A DNA stretch of 64,000 nt from Sedimenticola_A sp040506425 (GTDB lineage Bacteria; Pseudomonadota; Gammaproteobacteria; Chromatiales; Chromatiaceae). This document shows, piece after piece, positions 8,820 to 17,573 of the stretch; position 1 is the stretch's first letter, and every line of letters begins with the position of its first letter. The stretch spans positions 1,116,001-1,180,000 of the forward strand of contig OZ245051.1 in the NCBI GenBank assembly GCA_965224515.1, written 5' to 3'. Made by a program: the position numbers and the translations under genes. Below the pieces are notes generated by a model. That model did no database searches. It was given only the letters and a program-made list of their open reading frames with translations, and was not told the origin of the DNA.

Positions 8820-9120
8820 CTTGCTGCTTGTTACAGCCCTGGCCGGATGCTCCTCTGAAGTAACCCTGGATGAACTCTCCGGCGAGTGGATCGGCCAGAC
8901 CCTGAAGCAGGATTTTCAGTTCGACCATAACGGCAAAACCCGGTTGCGGGACCGCAAGCATGGCGTTTACATGGGCCGCTGTCGGATAGAGGATGGCAAC
9001 CGGCTGAACTGCAGCTTCGAGCGCTTTTCGCAGCCGGTACAGCGGGATATCAGGCTTTCGGGTGAGGAACTGATCATGACCGACAGCAACGGACATGACG
9101 AAGTCTACATCCGAAAATAA
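8797..9120 (+). CDS. small putative lipoprotein
   Basis: I choose the ATG at 8797 because it gives a clean lipoprotein signal: MKRIRQ, a hydrophobic core, and lipobox ALAGC with the cysteine near residue 18. An in-frame ATG at 8788 is also possible. The mature part is about 90 residues, mainly beta-strand by appearance ('GEWIGQTLKQDFQFDHNGK', 'YMGRCRIEDGNRLNCSFERF') and has two cysteines that might form a disulfide. The start lies inside the end of the upstream CBS gene, implying cotranscription. I do not recognise the family. Confidence 0.7.
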   Translation: MKRIRQASLLLVTALAGCSSEVTLDELSGEWIGQTLKQDFQFDHNGKTRLRDRKHGVYMGRCRIEDGNRLNCSFERFSQPVQRDIRLSGEELIMTDSNGHDEVYIRK

Positions 9121-9234
9121 GGCTCATGCCTTATATTTCATCCACTCTGAAATAATCTGCATTCAGCAAGGGTCTTCATAACAGTTGCCTTGCAACATAA
9201 CCCGAAAACTCTAAAGCCGATCAAGGAGCGACAG

Positions 9235-10848
9235 ATGCAACAGCCCGTGCGTATCGCCACTTTCTCTGAACTCATAGACCGCCAGCCCGTACACGCCGAG
9301 GTCAACGGACTGGATCTGGTGATCACCCGGTTCGATGATGAGATCTCCGTGCTCTACGGCCGCTGCCTGCACCGGGGCGCCCTGATGTCCGACGGCCATG
9401 TCAGTGGAAACGACCTGATCTGCGGCCTGCACGGATGGGACTACCGGCTGGATACCGGCGTATCTGCGTACAACAACTCCGAAGTACTGCAGAAATTCAG
9501 TGCAAAGATCGAAGACGATGGCGTCTGGGTGGATGAACAAGAGATCAACACCTACCTTCAAAAGTATCCCCAGCCGTTTGCCAGGGACCAGTACCTGGGT
9601 CTCTACGCAGACACCCACCCGGAAGATACAGAACCCTATACCCGGCACATCAGGGAGCTCTCTAAAAACGGCCTGAAGCGCATCGGCCACCACGGTTTCA
9701 CCGCCGCCATGGGGGTGGACAGAAACACCCTACCGAAGTGGGAGGATATCCAGTTTCTGCCTGCCCAGCTGTGGAAGAAACCCCTGTTGGATGAGGAGCC
9801 CGTGGTAACCAAAACAATCATCGGCCCGCGGGCGGCAAAGCCACTGATACTGTCGATGCCACTGTTTGTATCCGACATGAGCTTTGGCGCGCTATCCAGA
9901 GAGGCCAAGATCGCCCTGGCCATGGGCGCGGAGATGGCCGGCACCGGCATCTGCAGCGGCGAGGGCGGCATGCTGCCCGATGAACAGGCAAGCAACAGCC
10001 GTTATCTCTACGAACTGGCCTCGGCCCGTTTCGGCTTCGGCTGGGACAAGGTGGCCAAGGCCCAGGCATTTCATTTCAAGGGGGGACAGGGTGCCAAGAC
10101 AGGCACGGGAGGCCATCTGCCGGGTGAAAAGGTGCAGGGTGAAATTGCAGAGGTCCGTGGACTGCAACCCGGTGAAGCTGCCATCAGCCCGGCCACCTTT
10201 AAAGACCTTAACAGCGTTGCCGATTTTGCGGCCCTGGCCAACGAGGTACGTGAGAAGAGCGGCGGTATCCCCGTGGGTTTCAAAATCGCCGCCAGCCACG
10301 TTGAAAAGGATATCGACTTCGCCCTGGAGGCGGGTGCCGACTACATCATCCTCGATGGACGCGGCGGCGGTACCGGCGCGGCACCCACGGTGCTCAGGGA
10401 CAACATCAACCTGCCCACCATCCCCGCCCTGGCCCGTGCCCGCAGGCACCTGGATGTTGTGGGCGCCGATGATATCAGCCTGGTCATCACCGGCGGTCTG
10501 CGTATCGCCGAGGACTTCGCCAAGGCGCTCATGCTCGGCGCCGATGCGGTGGCGGTATCCAACTCGGCCCTGCAGGCCATCGGCTGTCTCGGCATGCGTG
10601 CCTGCCAGACCAACAACTGCCCGGTGGGTATCGCGACCCAGAAAGAGTCCCTGCGCAGCCGCCAGGTGATCGACAAGTCGGCACAGCAGCTGTGTAACTA
10701 TTTCGAGGCCACCAACGAGCTGATGAAAGTGGTCGCCCGGGCCTGTGGCCATGATGATTACAGGCAGTTCTCCCAGCAGGACCTGGTGACCTTCAACCGC
10801 GACATGCACCATCTGACCGGTATCGCCTATGCCGGGGTCGTTCCCTGA
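9235..10848 (+). CDS. Rieske [2Fe-2S] domain fused to glutamate synthase-type FMN domain
   Basis: The N-terminal 110 residues form a Rieske domain with CLHRGA and CGLHGW ligand pairs. The rest (about 150-537) is a glutamate synthase central/FMN-barrel domain with GGGTGAAP near the phosphate-binding loop and a [3Fe-4S]-type cysteine run GCLGMRACQTNNCPVG. There is no glutaminase domain, so the protein cannot itself use glutamine as ammonia donor. The ATG at 9235 is preferred to the upstream TTG at 9190 because AAGGAG lies 6 bases before it and the Rieske fold begins there. It is a single-gene unit. The family is known as FMN-binding glutamate synthase-like proteins; the physiological reaction is not established. 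Confidence 0.88.
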   Translation: MQQPVRIATFSELIDRQPVHAEVNGLDLVITRFDDEISVLYGRCLHRGALMSDGHVSGNDLICGLHGWDYRLDTGVSAYNNSEVLQKFSAKIEDDGVWVDEQEINTYLQKYPQPFARDQYLGLYADTHPEDTEPYTRHIRELSKNGLKRIGHHGFTAAMGVDRNTLPKWEDIQFLPAQLWKKPLLDEEPVVTKTIIGPRAAKPLILSMPLFVSDMSFGALSREAKIALAMGAEMAGTGICSGEGGMLPDEQASNSRYLYELASARFGFGWDKVAKAQAFHFKGGQGAKTGTGGHLPGEKVQGEIAEVRGLQPGEAAISPATFKDLNSVADFAALANEVREKSGGIPVGFKIAASHVEKDIDFALEAGADYIILDGRGGGTGAAPTVLRDNINLPTIPALARARRHLDVVGADDISLVITGGLRIAEDFAKALMLGADAVAVSNSALQAIGCLGMRACQTNNCPVGIATQKESLRSRQVIDKSAQQLCNYFEATNELMKVVARACGHDDYRQFSQQDLVTFNRDMHHLTGIAYAGVVP

Positions 10849-10921
10849 CCTTGTCAGGCCGTTACAAACACTTACAAAAGCGCCATATCCCCGAAACATA
10901 AGCAGTGGATCTTCCTCGCTC

Positions 10922-11077
10922 ATGGGTGGCGGGATGAGTGAACTGCACGAGATGCTGGAGCAGGTACACGCCGTGCTCAGCCGGGTGATGCTGTTCTGCC
11001 TGATGACTCATGCAGGTGCCACCATCAAGCACGCCATCACCCATAGAAAGGAACTGATGGGACGCATGATCGGCTGA
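10922..11077 (+). pseudogene. cytochrome b561-like C-terminal remnant or micro-protein
   Basis: A 51-codon frame from ATG 10922 (alternative ATG 10934) encodes SELHEMLEQVHAVLSRVML followed by CLMTHAGATIKHAITHRKEL and GRMIG. This matches the final helix and tail of cytochrome b561/YodB proteins (a haem-ligand histidine, then A-x-x-KH-x-x-x-x-R-x-x-x-x-RM). The three upstream helices are absent from the preceding 70 bases, so this is probably a truncated gene. A stand-alone expressed peptide cannot be excluded. Confidence 0.45.
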
Positions 11078-11086
11078 TCACTCTTA

Positions 11087-11115
11087 AGGGGTCGCCGGAC
11101 TCGCGGCGGCCCCTA
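11087..11115. terminator. hairpin between convergent genes, possible bidirectional terminator
   Basis: AGGGGTCGCCG and CGGCGGCCCCT pair around GACTCG with one imperfection. It sits between the b561 remnant and the minus-strand gene at 11122. No clear T-run follows on either strand, so termination strength is doubtful. Confidence 0.4.
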
Positions 11116-11121
11116 ATTCCA

Positions 11122-11391
11122 TCAGGCTTCCACAAGCCCGTTAATCTTCAATACCCTGTAGATCTTCTTTGCACTGCCCGCCAGTTGACTGAGATCGCCA
11201 AAGTTGGGGGACTCCCCCTGGGCCAGGCGGTACTCCCAGTTGTCCAGCTCCGATTCCAGGTACTCCAGCATCTTCATGGAGCACCCCTTGCACTCATCCA
11301 TGCAGATGGCTGTCTCCGGGGCATCGAAGGGGATCGATGCCCTGGTCTGCTCGATCAGTTCACGCATGGCGGTGGATGTGTCGGGTTTCAT
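11122..11391 (-). CDS. hypothetical small protein with C-x3-C-x2-C motif
   Basis: This 89-residue protein has a compact cysteine cluster CMDECKGC near residues 30-37 and a mainly helical, acidic remainder ('LEYLESELDNWEYRLAQGE'). The three cysteines could bind a metal or iron-sulfur cluster. No strong ribosome-binding site is visible before the ATG, which lowers confidence in the start. It has no operon partner. I do not recognise the family. Confidence 0.55.
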   Translation of the reverse strand: MKPDTSTAMRELIEQTRASIPFDAPETAICMDECKGCSMKMLEYLESELDNWEYRLAQGESPNFGDLSQLAGSAKKIYRVLKINGLVEA

Positions 11392-11480
11392 TACGCAGTC
11401 AAATCAAACAGAGGGAACAGGTGGCACTATTATATACGGCCCGGTCCCGGTTAAGCGCTGAAGCACATCTTCACGCTCCT

Positions 11481-11526
11481 GTAGGTCGGCCTTTAGGCCG
11501 ACTTGTCGGGCTGAAGCCCGACCTAC
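11481..11526. repeat. REP-like palindrome pair, GTAGGTCGG family
   Basis: Two adjacent hairpins (GTCGGCCTTTAGGCCGAC and TCGGGCTGAAGCCCGA) are joined by TTG and flanked by GTAG and CTAC. It has the same architecture as 6067-6111 and 20888-20932. It is intergenic, upstream of the YigZ gene. Confidence 0.88.
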
Positions 11527-11574
11527 GGTACTTCAATAGTAACCATCTGCAGTGCCAGCCATTATAATCCCGCC

Positions 11575-12174
11575 ATGTCCCAAACCTATTCCATCCCTGC
11601 CAAATCTGTCGAAGCATCCATCGAGGTCAAGAAGAGCCGTTTTATAGCGCGGGCAGCCCAGGCCGCCAGCAGGGAAGAGGTGATGGCGTTCGTGGAGCAG
11701 GCAAGGAGAGACCACCCCGAGGCGCGTCACGTCTGCTGGGCCTACCTGCTGGGCAATCCTGCATCGGCCAGCAATGCCGGCATGAATGATGACGGGGAGC
11801 CCTCCGGCACCGCGGGCAAGCCGATTCTCAACGTGATACAGCACAAGGCCATCGGCGATATCGTGGTGTTGGTTATCCGTTACTTCGGGGGCATCAAGTT
11901 GGGGGCAGGCGGCCTGGTACGGGCCTACAGCGGCGCGGCTGAAGCAGCCGTTTCGACTCTACCGCTTGAACAGCTGGTGCCACGCTCAGGCAGAGATATT
12001 GAACTGGAGTTCGCCCAGGAACAGCCGGTGCGCCACTGGGTCTCCATCCACGACTGCAAAATTGACGATGTCACCTATGCCGAAAAGGTCTGCATCAGCC
12101 TGGACATTGCCGACAGCCAACTCGGAGAGTTCGAGGCATTCTGCCAGGCAAACGGCATCAGGATTCTGGATTGA
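11575..12174 (+). CDS. yigZ: YigZ/IMPACT family protein
   Basis: The 199-residue protein is a standard-length member of the YigZ/IMPACT family. The UPF0029 N-terminal domain carries the signature IVVLVIRYFGGIKLGAGGLV near residues 98-117, and a DUF1949-type C-terminal domain follows. The eukaryotic relative IMPACT regulates GCN2 kinase; the bacterial function is unsettled. The gene is monocistronic, and its last 17 bases overlap the end of the convergent Na/Pi cotransporter gene. Confidence 0.92.
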   Translation: MSQTYSIPAKSVEASIEVKKSRFIARAAQAASREEVMAFVEQARRDHPEARHVCWAYLLGNPASASNAGMNDDGEPSGTAGKPILNVIQHKAIGDIVVLVIRYFGGIKLGAGGLVRAYSGAAEAAVSTLPLEQLVPRSGRDIELEFAQEQPVRHWVSIHDCKIDDVTYAEKVCISLDIADSQLGEFEAFCQANGIRILD

Positions 12175-14023
12175 TCTCACTCTCCTCGACCACCGGTGGC
12201 ACCTCGATATCCCGGTAATCCTCATTCTCTGCCTGCATCTTGATATCCTGAACAGCCCTGGCCTCATGATCGTCAATGGCATGCATCTGAATATCCTTTG
12301 GTGAATAGAGCAGGGTAGCCACATCAACCAACTTGCGTGCAACCCGTGCCGCCTCCACGCTGTCATTCATCAATGAGGTCGCCATCACATCCGTAATCTC
12401 ATCCTCCAGCACCAGTTTATCCACCCGCCCGGTAACCAACACATCCAGCTCTTCGGCCTTGAGGCGCTGGCTCTTAAGTTTATCCAGGTAGTCGCCGATC
12501 TCCTCGGAAACACTGATGCGATGAATCATACGTACCACTTTCAGTATTCTGCGCCGCAGAACATTGTACTCCCGGCGAATAGCCTGGTTGTCGCAGGCCA
12601 TGTACTCGGCAACGTTCTCATGCAGCGGTTTCATCTCCTTCACCACCTGAACCAGCATGCGGTCAGCGAGAAGAATATTGCGAATGTCCTCAATCGTCCC
12701 CTCCTCAAGGGAGTGCATGCTCTGAAGCCTGGTCGCATACTCCAGAATTTCACCATAGATATGCTTGACCCGGGTTTCATAGAAACGGTCGATGTCGATC
12801 TGAATGATCTCCGAGTACTCCAGGATCTGCTTCAGCTTCTGCTCCGACTCCAGGTCGGCACGGTGTACGCTCAAACCGTGGGCAACCGCCTGGTAGGCGG
12901 CGTTCTGCAACAGGCGAAGCGACTCGTCGGTCAGGGCCTTGATGCCGGTCTGGGGATACTTCAGAGATGCCGCGTCCAGAAACCGGGGCTCATGGATCTC
13001 GATCTCCACCTTCACCTCTTCGGGTACCAGCCACTCCACCATCTTGACGATGACGGCGATAAAACCCAACAGCAAGGTGGTATTGAGAATGTTGAAACTG
13101 GTATGGAACAGTGAAAGTGCGACCGGTATCACCGCCGCGCTGACAAATGGCGAGGTACCTTCAGCCGACTCCACAATGCCGCCCACAATATTGATGAAGG
13201 GATAGAAAAACACCAGCACCCACAGCACACCCAAGGTGTTGAAAATCAGGTGAGCCCTTGCTGCCCGCTTGGCCTGGTAGTTGGCCACCAGTGCAGCGAG
13301 ATTGGCGGTGATGGTGGTACCGATGTTCTCTCCCAGCACCATGGCGGCGGCCATGTCGAAGGGTATCCACCCCTCATGGCACATCAGCAGGGTGAGGGCC
13401 ATGGTGGCACTGGATGACTGGACAATGAGTGTCAGGATGGTACCGATCACCAGGAACAACAACACCGAGAGATAACCCTTGGTGGTGTACTCTGCCAGAA
13501 AAGCCAGTACCTCCGGATTGTTGCGGATGTCGGGAACAGAATCCTTGAGAAACTGCAGACCAATGAACAGTAGAGCGAAGCCGATGATGAACAAGCCCCA
13601 GTTCCGGGCCTTTTTCTTTTTCGACAGACCGAGAAGGAAACCCACTCCCACCAAAGGCAGGGCGATGGAACCCATGCTGACCTTGAAGCCGAGAATGGAG
13701 ATCAACCAGGCAGTGACCGTGGTGCCGATATTGGCCCCCATAATCACCCCCACCGCCTCGGTCATGGTCAACAGGCTGGCATTGACGAAGCTAACCACCA
13801 TCAGGGTGGTTGCAGAAGAGGACTGGATTGCCGCAGTGATCAGAAACCCTGTCATCACCGCATAGAAACGGTTCGATGTGGTGGTGGCCAGCACCGTGCG
13901 CATACGATCACCGGCCAGCTCCATCAGGGCATCGCTCATCACCTTCATGCCATAGAGGAAAAGGCCAAGAGAGCCCAACAGGGTCAGAATGTTGCCAATA
14001 CCGTATTCCATGTGAGAATGCAT
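12158..14023 (-). CDS. Na+/phosphate cotransporter family protein with C-terminal PhoU-like domain
   Basis: This 621-residue protein is a member of the Na/Pi cotransporter II family (NptA/YjbB-like). The N-terminal ~330 residues contain two inverted membrane repeats, each with the QSSSAT signature ('AAIQSSSATTLMVVSF' and 'LIVQSSSATMALTLL'). The C-terminal half is a cytoplasmic helical PhoU-like domain. The ATG at 14023 has GGAG four bases upstream and is preferred to the next ATG at 14011. It is convergent with yigZ and has no pho genes beside it. Phosphate is the expected substrate by family. Confidence 0.9.
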   Translation of the reverse strand: MHSHMEYGIGNILTLLGSLGLFLYGMKVMSDALMELAGDRMRTVLATTTSNRFYAVMTGFLITAAIQSSSATTLMVVSFVNASLLTMTEAVGVIMGANIGTTVTAWLISILGFKVSMGSIALPLVGVGFLLGLSKKKKARNWGLFIIGFALLFIGLQFLKDSVPDIRNNPEVLAFLAEYTTKGYLSVLLFLVIGTILTLIVQSSSATMALTLLMCHEGWIPFDMAAAMVLGENIGTTITANLAALVANYQAKRAARAHLIFNTLGVLWVLVFFYPFINIVGGIVESAEGTSPFVSAAVIPVALSLFHTSFNILNTTLLLGFIAVIVKMVEWLVPEEVKVEIEIHEPRFLDAASLKYPQTGIKALTDESLRLLQNAAYQAVAHGLSVHRADLESEQKLKQILEYSEIIQIDIDRFYETRVKHIYGEILEYATRLQSMHSLEEGTIEDIRNILLADRMLVQVVKEMKPLHENVAEYMACDNQAIRREYNVLRRRILKVVRMIHRISVSEEIGDYLDKLKSQRLKAEELDVLVTGRVDKLVLEDEITDVMATSLMNDSVEAARVARKLVDVATLLYSPKDIQMHAIDDHEARAVQDIKMQAENEDYRDIEVPPVVEESEINPES

Positions 14024-14169
14024 CCAACTCCGGTCAAATCAGAAGCGCCCCTTCAACTTTAAGTCTAGTACGTCGTCCGATCGGCAGGAAATGCCAAAGT
14101 CAGCCTGATGGATAACCACATCCATGCCATACTGATTTTCTGCATTAAGGCAAAATCCGGAGGTGCCAT

Positions 14170-14832
14170 ATGCCTGACCCAACCCTGATTATCGGCAACA
14201 AGAACTACTCATTCTGGTCGCTCAGACCCTGGATATTTCTCAAGCACCACCAGATCCCATTTCAGGAGAAGCGGGTTGCCCTGTTCACCGAAACCACAGA
14301 CCAGGAGCTGCAGCAGTACAACTCCGACTTCAAAGTCCCTGTATTGAAAGATGCAGACCTGCTGGTCTGGGACTCTCTCGCCATCCTCGAATATGTTTCC
14401 GAACAGTACCTGGACGGCGGAGGCTGGCCAGCAGATAAATCGGCCAGGGCAGTGAGTGCCGAGATGCACTCCAGCTTTTCCAACGTGCGCAGCGAATTCC
14501 CTATGAACTGCCGCAAGCGGTTCGACGACATCAAACCCTCCAGCGAAGCCGCACGGGAGATCGAGAGAATCAAGGGGATCTGGCGCGAATGCCGGAGTGC
14601 GTTCGGAAAAGAGGGTGAGTGGCTGTTTGGCGACTACTCCATAGCTGATGCCATGTACGCGCCCATCGCACTGAGATTCCACGGCTACTCCATCCCACTG
14701 GAAGGGACAGAACAGGTTTATGTCGAGAGTGTACTGAATCAACCCGGAATTATTGAGTGGATCGAGGCAGGGAAGGTCGAAAAAGAGATCATCGGAGAAG
14801 ATGAAATCCAGGCAACAGATCGCAGAAACTGA
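14170..14832 (+). CDS. glutathione S-transferase family protein
   Basis: The 220-residue protein has an N-terminal thioredoxin-fold domain ('NKNYSFWSLRPWIFLKHHQIPF') and a C-terminal all-helical GST domain ('GEWLFGDYSIADAMYAPIALRF'). The 'SRSILDYL'-like glutathione-contact segment appears as 'WDSLAILEYVSEQYL'. A GGAGGT ribosome-binding site precedes the ATG. Substrate is unknown. It opens a block of independent small enzymes whose base composition is less GC-rich than the flanks. Confidence 0.88.
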   Translation: MPDPTLIIGNKNYSFWSLRPWIFLKHHQIPFQEKRVALFTETTDQELQQYNSDFKVPVLKDADLLVWDSLAILEYVSEQYLDGGGWPADKSARAVSAEMHSSFSNVRSEFPMNCRKRFDDIKPSSEAAREIERIKGIWRECRSAFGKEGEWLFGDYSIADAMYAPIALRFHGYSIPLEGTEQVYVESVLNQPGIIEWIEAGKVEKEIIGEDEIQATDRRN

Positions 14833-14865
14833 TCAGCCAGGTATACCAAGGCCCGTGGAGAGTTG

Positions 14866-15399
14866 ATGACAAGTTATGTCTATGTTGCACAAAGTCTGGA
14901 TGGCTACATTGCCGGACCAGGCGGAGAGCTGGATTGGCTGGATGAAATAGATAACCCGGATAATAGTGATTTCGGCTTCTCTCTCTTTATGGAGAATATC
15001 GACGCATTGATAATGGGCAGGAATACATTCGAAAAAGTTCTGTCGTTCGGAATCTGGCCTTATGAAAAGCCGGTTTTTGTTGCCAGCGATCCATTGTCTT
15101 CACTTCCAGCTGGCTTTGATGAAAAAGCATTCTTGATTAATGGATCACCCAATCACATGGTTAAGTCACTATGCGAAAAAGGTTACAACAACCTTTATAT
15201 CGACGGCGGGTCTCTTATCCAGAGCTTTCTCGCTGAGAACTTAATCGACATAATAATAGTCACTACAGCTCCTGTCCTGTTAGGTGGTGGAATTCCGTTA
15301 TTTGGCAGCTTGCCGAAGCGGGTAAAACTCAGACTTCTCAACTCGGAGATTCTCGATAACCAACTCGTTAAGACAAGCTATGATGTGCAAATGCCCTGA
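14866..15399 (+). CDS. dihydrofolate reductase family (RibD C-terminal-like) protein
   Basis: The 177-residue protein opens with the family motif 'YVAQSLDGYIAGPGGELDWL' and contains the 'ALIMGRNTFEKVL' NADPH-site loop and the 'LYIDGGSLIQSFL' segment. These proteins are NAD(P)H-dependent reductases related to DHFR and to the RibD reductase domain; the substrate varies. I choose ATG 14866, with GGAG upstream, over the adjacent TTG. Local GC is about 45 percent in the stretch 15001-15060, well below the rnf region, which may indicate transfer. Confidence 0.88.
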   Translation: MTSYVYVAQSLDGYIAGPGGELDWLDEIDNPDNSDFGFSLFMENIDALIMGRNTFEKVLSFGIWPYEKPVFVASDPLSSLPAGFDEKAFLINGSPNHMVKSLCEKGYNNLYIDGGSLIQSFLAENLIDIIIVTTAPVLLGGGIPLFGSLPKRVKLRLLNSEILDNQLVKTSYDVQMP

Positions 15400-15502
15400 C
15401 AGCAAGTTCAACAACTCCTGTTCATCGAAAGGGCGCTAGCCTAAGCCTGTTCACCGGCTATAGATGAAAATATATGCCAGATATCTTTCTCAGGTGAAAA
15501 AC

Positions 15503-15886
15503 ATGAGCCAAGACCTCGAAGCAAACAAGATGAATGCAATTGCGTTTTACCGCACTGCCTACATGGGGGACCCTGCAACTGCCGTCGAGCGTTACGTGGG
15601 AGCCGAGTATATCCAGCACAACCCCTTGGTTGGCGACGGCAAGGAGGCATTCATCGAATACTTTGAAGAGATGGGGAAATCCTACCCTGATAAAAGCATC
15701 GAGTTTATACGCGCTGTGTCTGAGGATGACCTGGTAGCCCTTCATACCCATCAATCCTGGCCGGGAGATCAGGAGTACGTAACGATGGATTTCTTCCGCT
15801 TTGATGAAAATGGAAAAATCGTCGAACACTGGGACGCAATACAGGAGATACCGGATGTGTCGAAGAACGCTAATACCATGTATTGA
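15503..15886 (+). CDS. SnoaL-like / NTF2-fold protein
   Basis: The 127-residue product has the SnoaL-like layout: an N-terminal helix ('NAIAFYRTAYMGDPATAVERYV'), the 'YIQHNP' strand, and a C-terminal 'IVEHWDAIQEIP' motif. Related proteins act as small hydrolases, isomerases or orphan stress proteins. I favour ATG 15503 (AGGTG upstream) over an ATG 39 bases earlier because the fold begins there. Function cannot be assigned. Confidence 0.82.
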   Translation: MSQDLEANKMNAIAFYRTAYMGDPATAVERYVGAEYIQHNPLVGDGKEAFIEYFEEMGKSYPDKSIEFIRAVSEDDLVALHTHQSWPGDQEYVTMDFFRFDENGKIVEHWDAIQEIPDVSKNANTMY

Positions 15887-16024
15887 ATCGATACATTGCA
15901 GGTTCGTTTAGAGTACAGCCGTAAATGCACAACGACTATTCAAGCTAGGTTGCTCTATAACCGGTAGAGATTTTCATTTCGTCCTGGCGACCCGCTTACA
16001 AGATAATGAATAAAACTGAATCTT

Positions 16025-17083
16025 ATGACAAATATCCCAAATACAATGCGCGGCATCTGGCTACTGGGTCATGGTGACTTCGATAAACTGGAAGTCAAAA
16101 CAAATATTCCCGTCCCTGCAGCCGGAGTCAACGATGTTCTGATCCGCGTCAGTGCGGCAGGCATCAATAACACGGATATCAATACTCGCATTGGCTGGTA
16201 TTCAAAAAATGATGGGGATAGTGGTGATGCGAGCTGGGCAGGTGAACCCATTCGATTCCCCCGCATTCAGGGCATCGATGTGTGTGGCACTGTGGTGGAT
16301 GTTGGCGTAAATGTTCCTGAATCCAGAATAGGCGAGAGAGTGCTGGTTGAACCCTGCCTCAGAGAAGCTTCAGGGCAATTACTTGAATCACCCTGGTTTC
16401 TTGGCTCTGAATGCGATGGCGGTTTCGCGGAGTATGTCAGGGTTGCGTCACGGCATGCGTATCGAATCACCAGCCCTTTGAGCGCAACCGAGCTCGCCAC
16501 GTTTCCCTGCTCTTATTCCACCGCAGAAAACATGCTAACCCGATCCGATGTAAAAACCGGGGAGGTTGTTCTGGTTACCGGCGCTTCCGGCGGCGTAGGG
16601 TCTGCGGCATTGCAACTCGTACAGGCCCGCGGCGCAAAGGCAATTGCCGTCACCAGTCCTGAAAAAACTGACCGTTTGATTGAACTGGGCGCATACCAGG
16701 CAATTTCCCGCAATGAGAATATCGTCTCGTCCCTGGGTGAAAACAGTGTGGATGTGGTTATCGATCTTGTCGGCGGAGACTCATGGCCTGAGTTGCTTCA
16801 GGTTCTGAAACCATGCGGAAGATATGCCGTATCGGGCGCAATCGGCGGTCCTATTGTTTCCCTTGATTTACGTACTCTGTACCTGAAGGATTTGGCTTTT
16901 TTTGGTTGTACGGTACTGGAAGATGGTGTTTTCCGGAACCTGGTCGATCACATTGAAAACGACCGTATAAAACCGTTGGTCTCCAAAGTTTTTCAGCTGG
17001 AAGATATTGTTGAGGCACAACAGAAATTCCTGCAGAAAAAACATATCGGTAAAATCGTTTTAGAGGTGAACACTGAAGGATAG
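16025..17083 (+). CDS. medium-chain dehydrogenase/reductase, alcohol dehydrogenase/quinone oxidoreductase type
   Basis: The 352-residue protein has a GroES-like N-terminal domain ('VLIRVSAAGINNTDINTRIG', 'GIDVCGTVVDVG') and a Rossmann domain with 'VTGASGGVGSAALQLVQA'. The conserved catalytic zinc ligands of classical alcohol dehydrogenases are not evident, so a zinc-independent NADPH:quinone reductase-like role is more likely. It is monocistronic in the lower-GC block. Substrate unknown. Confidence 0.87.
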   Translation: MTNIPNTMRGIWLLGHGDFDKLEVKTNIPVPAAGVNDVLIRVSAAGINNTDINTRIGWYSKNDGDSGDASWAGEPIRFPRIQGIDVCGTVVDVGVNVPESRIGERVLVEPCLREASGQLLESPWFLGSECDGGFAEYVRVASRHAYRITSPLSATELATFPCSYSTAENMLTRSDVKTGEVVLVTGASGGVGSAALQLVQARGAKAIAVTSPEKTDRLIELGAYQAISRNENIVSSLGENSVDVVIDLVGGDSWPELLQVLKPCGRYAVSGAIGGPIVSLDLRTLYLKDLAFFGCTVLEDGVFRNLVDHIENDRIKPLVSKVFQLEDIVEAQQKFLQKKHIGKIVLEVNTEG

Positions 17084-17186
17084 ATTTAGCACACTCCACC
17101 ATTCAAGCTGGAACTTGGAGCAAAGCACCCTGACTAAAGTGCAAATAGTCTATTGTAACTATTGCCCAGAACATAGAATCAAGATC

Positions 17187-17573
17187 ATGACCTGCCATCA
17201 CATTAATAATTACGGAACAGTTGAATTTCTGACTGACGAAATTGCTTTACTAACGGCAGATCATGGTATTGAAATCAACGAGGTGACTGCCGATGAAGTG
17301 ATGGGTAGGTTAATGAAACAATACCCGGACGGCGTAAAGCTAATCATAAATAAACGTCATTCTTATAGCATTGGTGCCGGCGTTTATCATAAAGGATCCT
17401 GGAATAAATTTATTAAGGCCATCGCAATAGTGACTTATACAAGGGGATCAAAAATGGCTGCTAAACTCACCACCTTTATGGCCACGTACTTGAATTATAA
17501 ATCGATCAGGACTTTTGAATCTGAGGAAGGAATTGAGGCCGCAAGAAGATGGCTTGAATCCCTTGAAAAATAA
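17187..17573 (+). CDS. hypothetical protein, possibly SpoIIAA/STAS-like
   Basis: From ATG 17187 the product is about 128 residues; an in-frame TTG at 17115 would add 24. Alternating strands and helices ('GVKLIINKRHSYSIGAG', 'FMATYLNYKSIRTFESEEG') and a closing 'AARRWLESLEK' helix recall SpoIIAA-like/STAS small domains, but I cannot confirm this. The base composition is the most AT-rich of the window, which with the neighbouring genes suggests acquisition from outside. Confidence 0.6.
   Translation: MTCHHINNYGTVEFLTDEIALLTADHGIEINEVTADEVMGRLMKQYPDGVKLIINKRHSYSIGAGVYHKGSWNKFIKAIAIVTYTRGSKMAAKLTTFMATYLNYKSIRTFESEEGIEAARRWLESLEK

Noticed and set aside
11122..11391. Calling the small Cys protein a ferredoxin
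   Set aside because: Only three clustered cysteines are present, with spacing that does not fit known ferredoxin motifs.
14170..17573. Genomic island with mobility genes
   Set aside because: There is no integrase, transposase, tRNA or direct-repeat boundary, so only a composition difference is reported.
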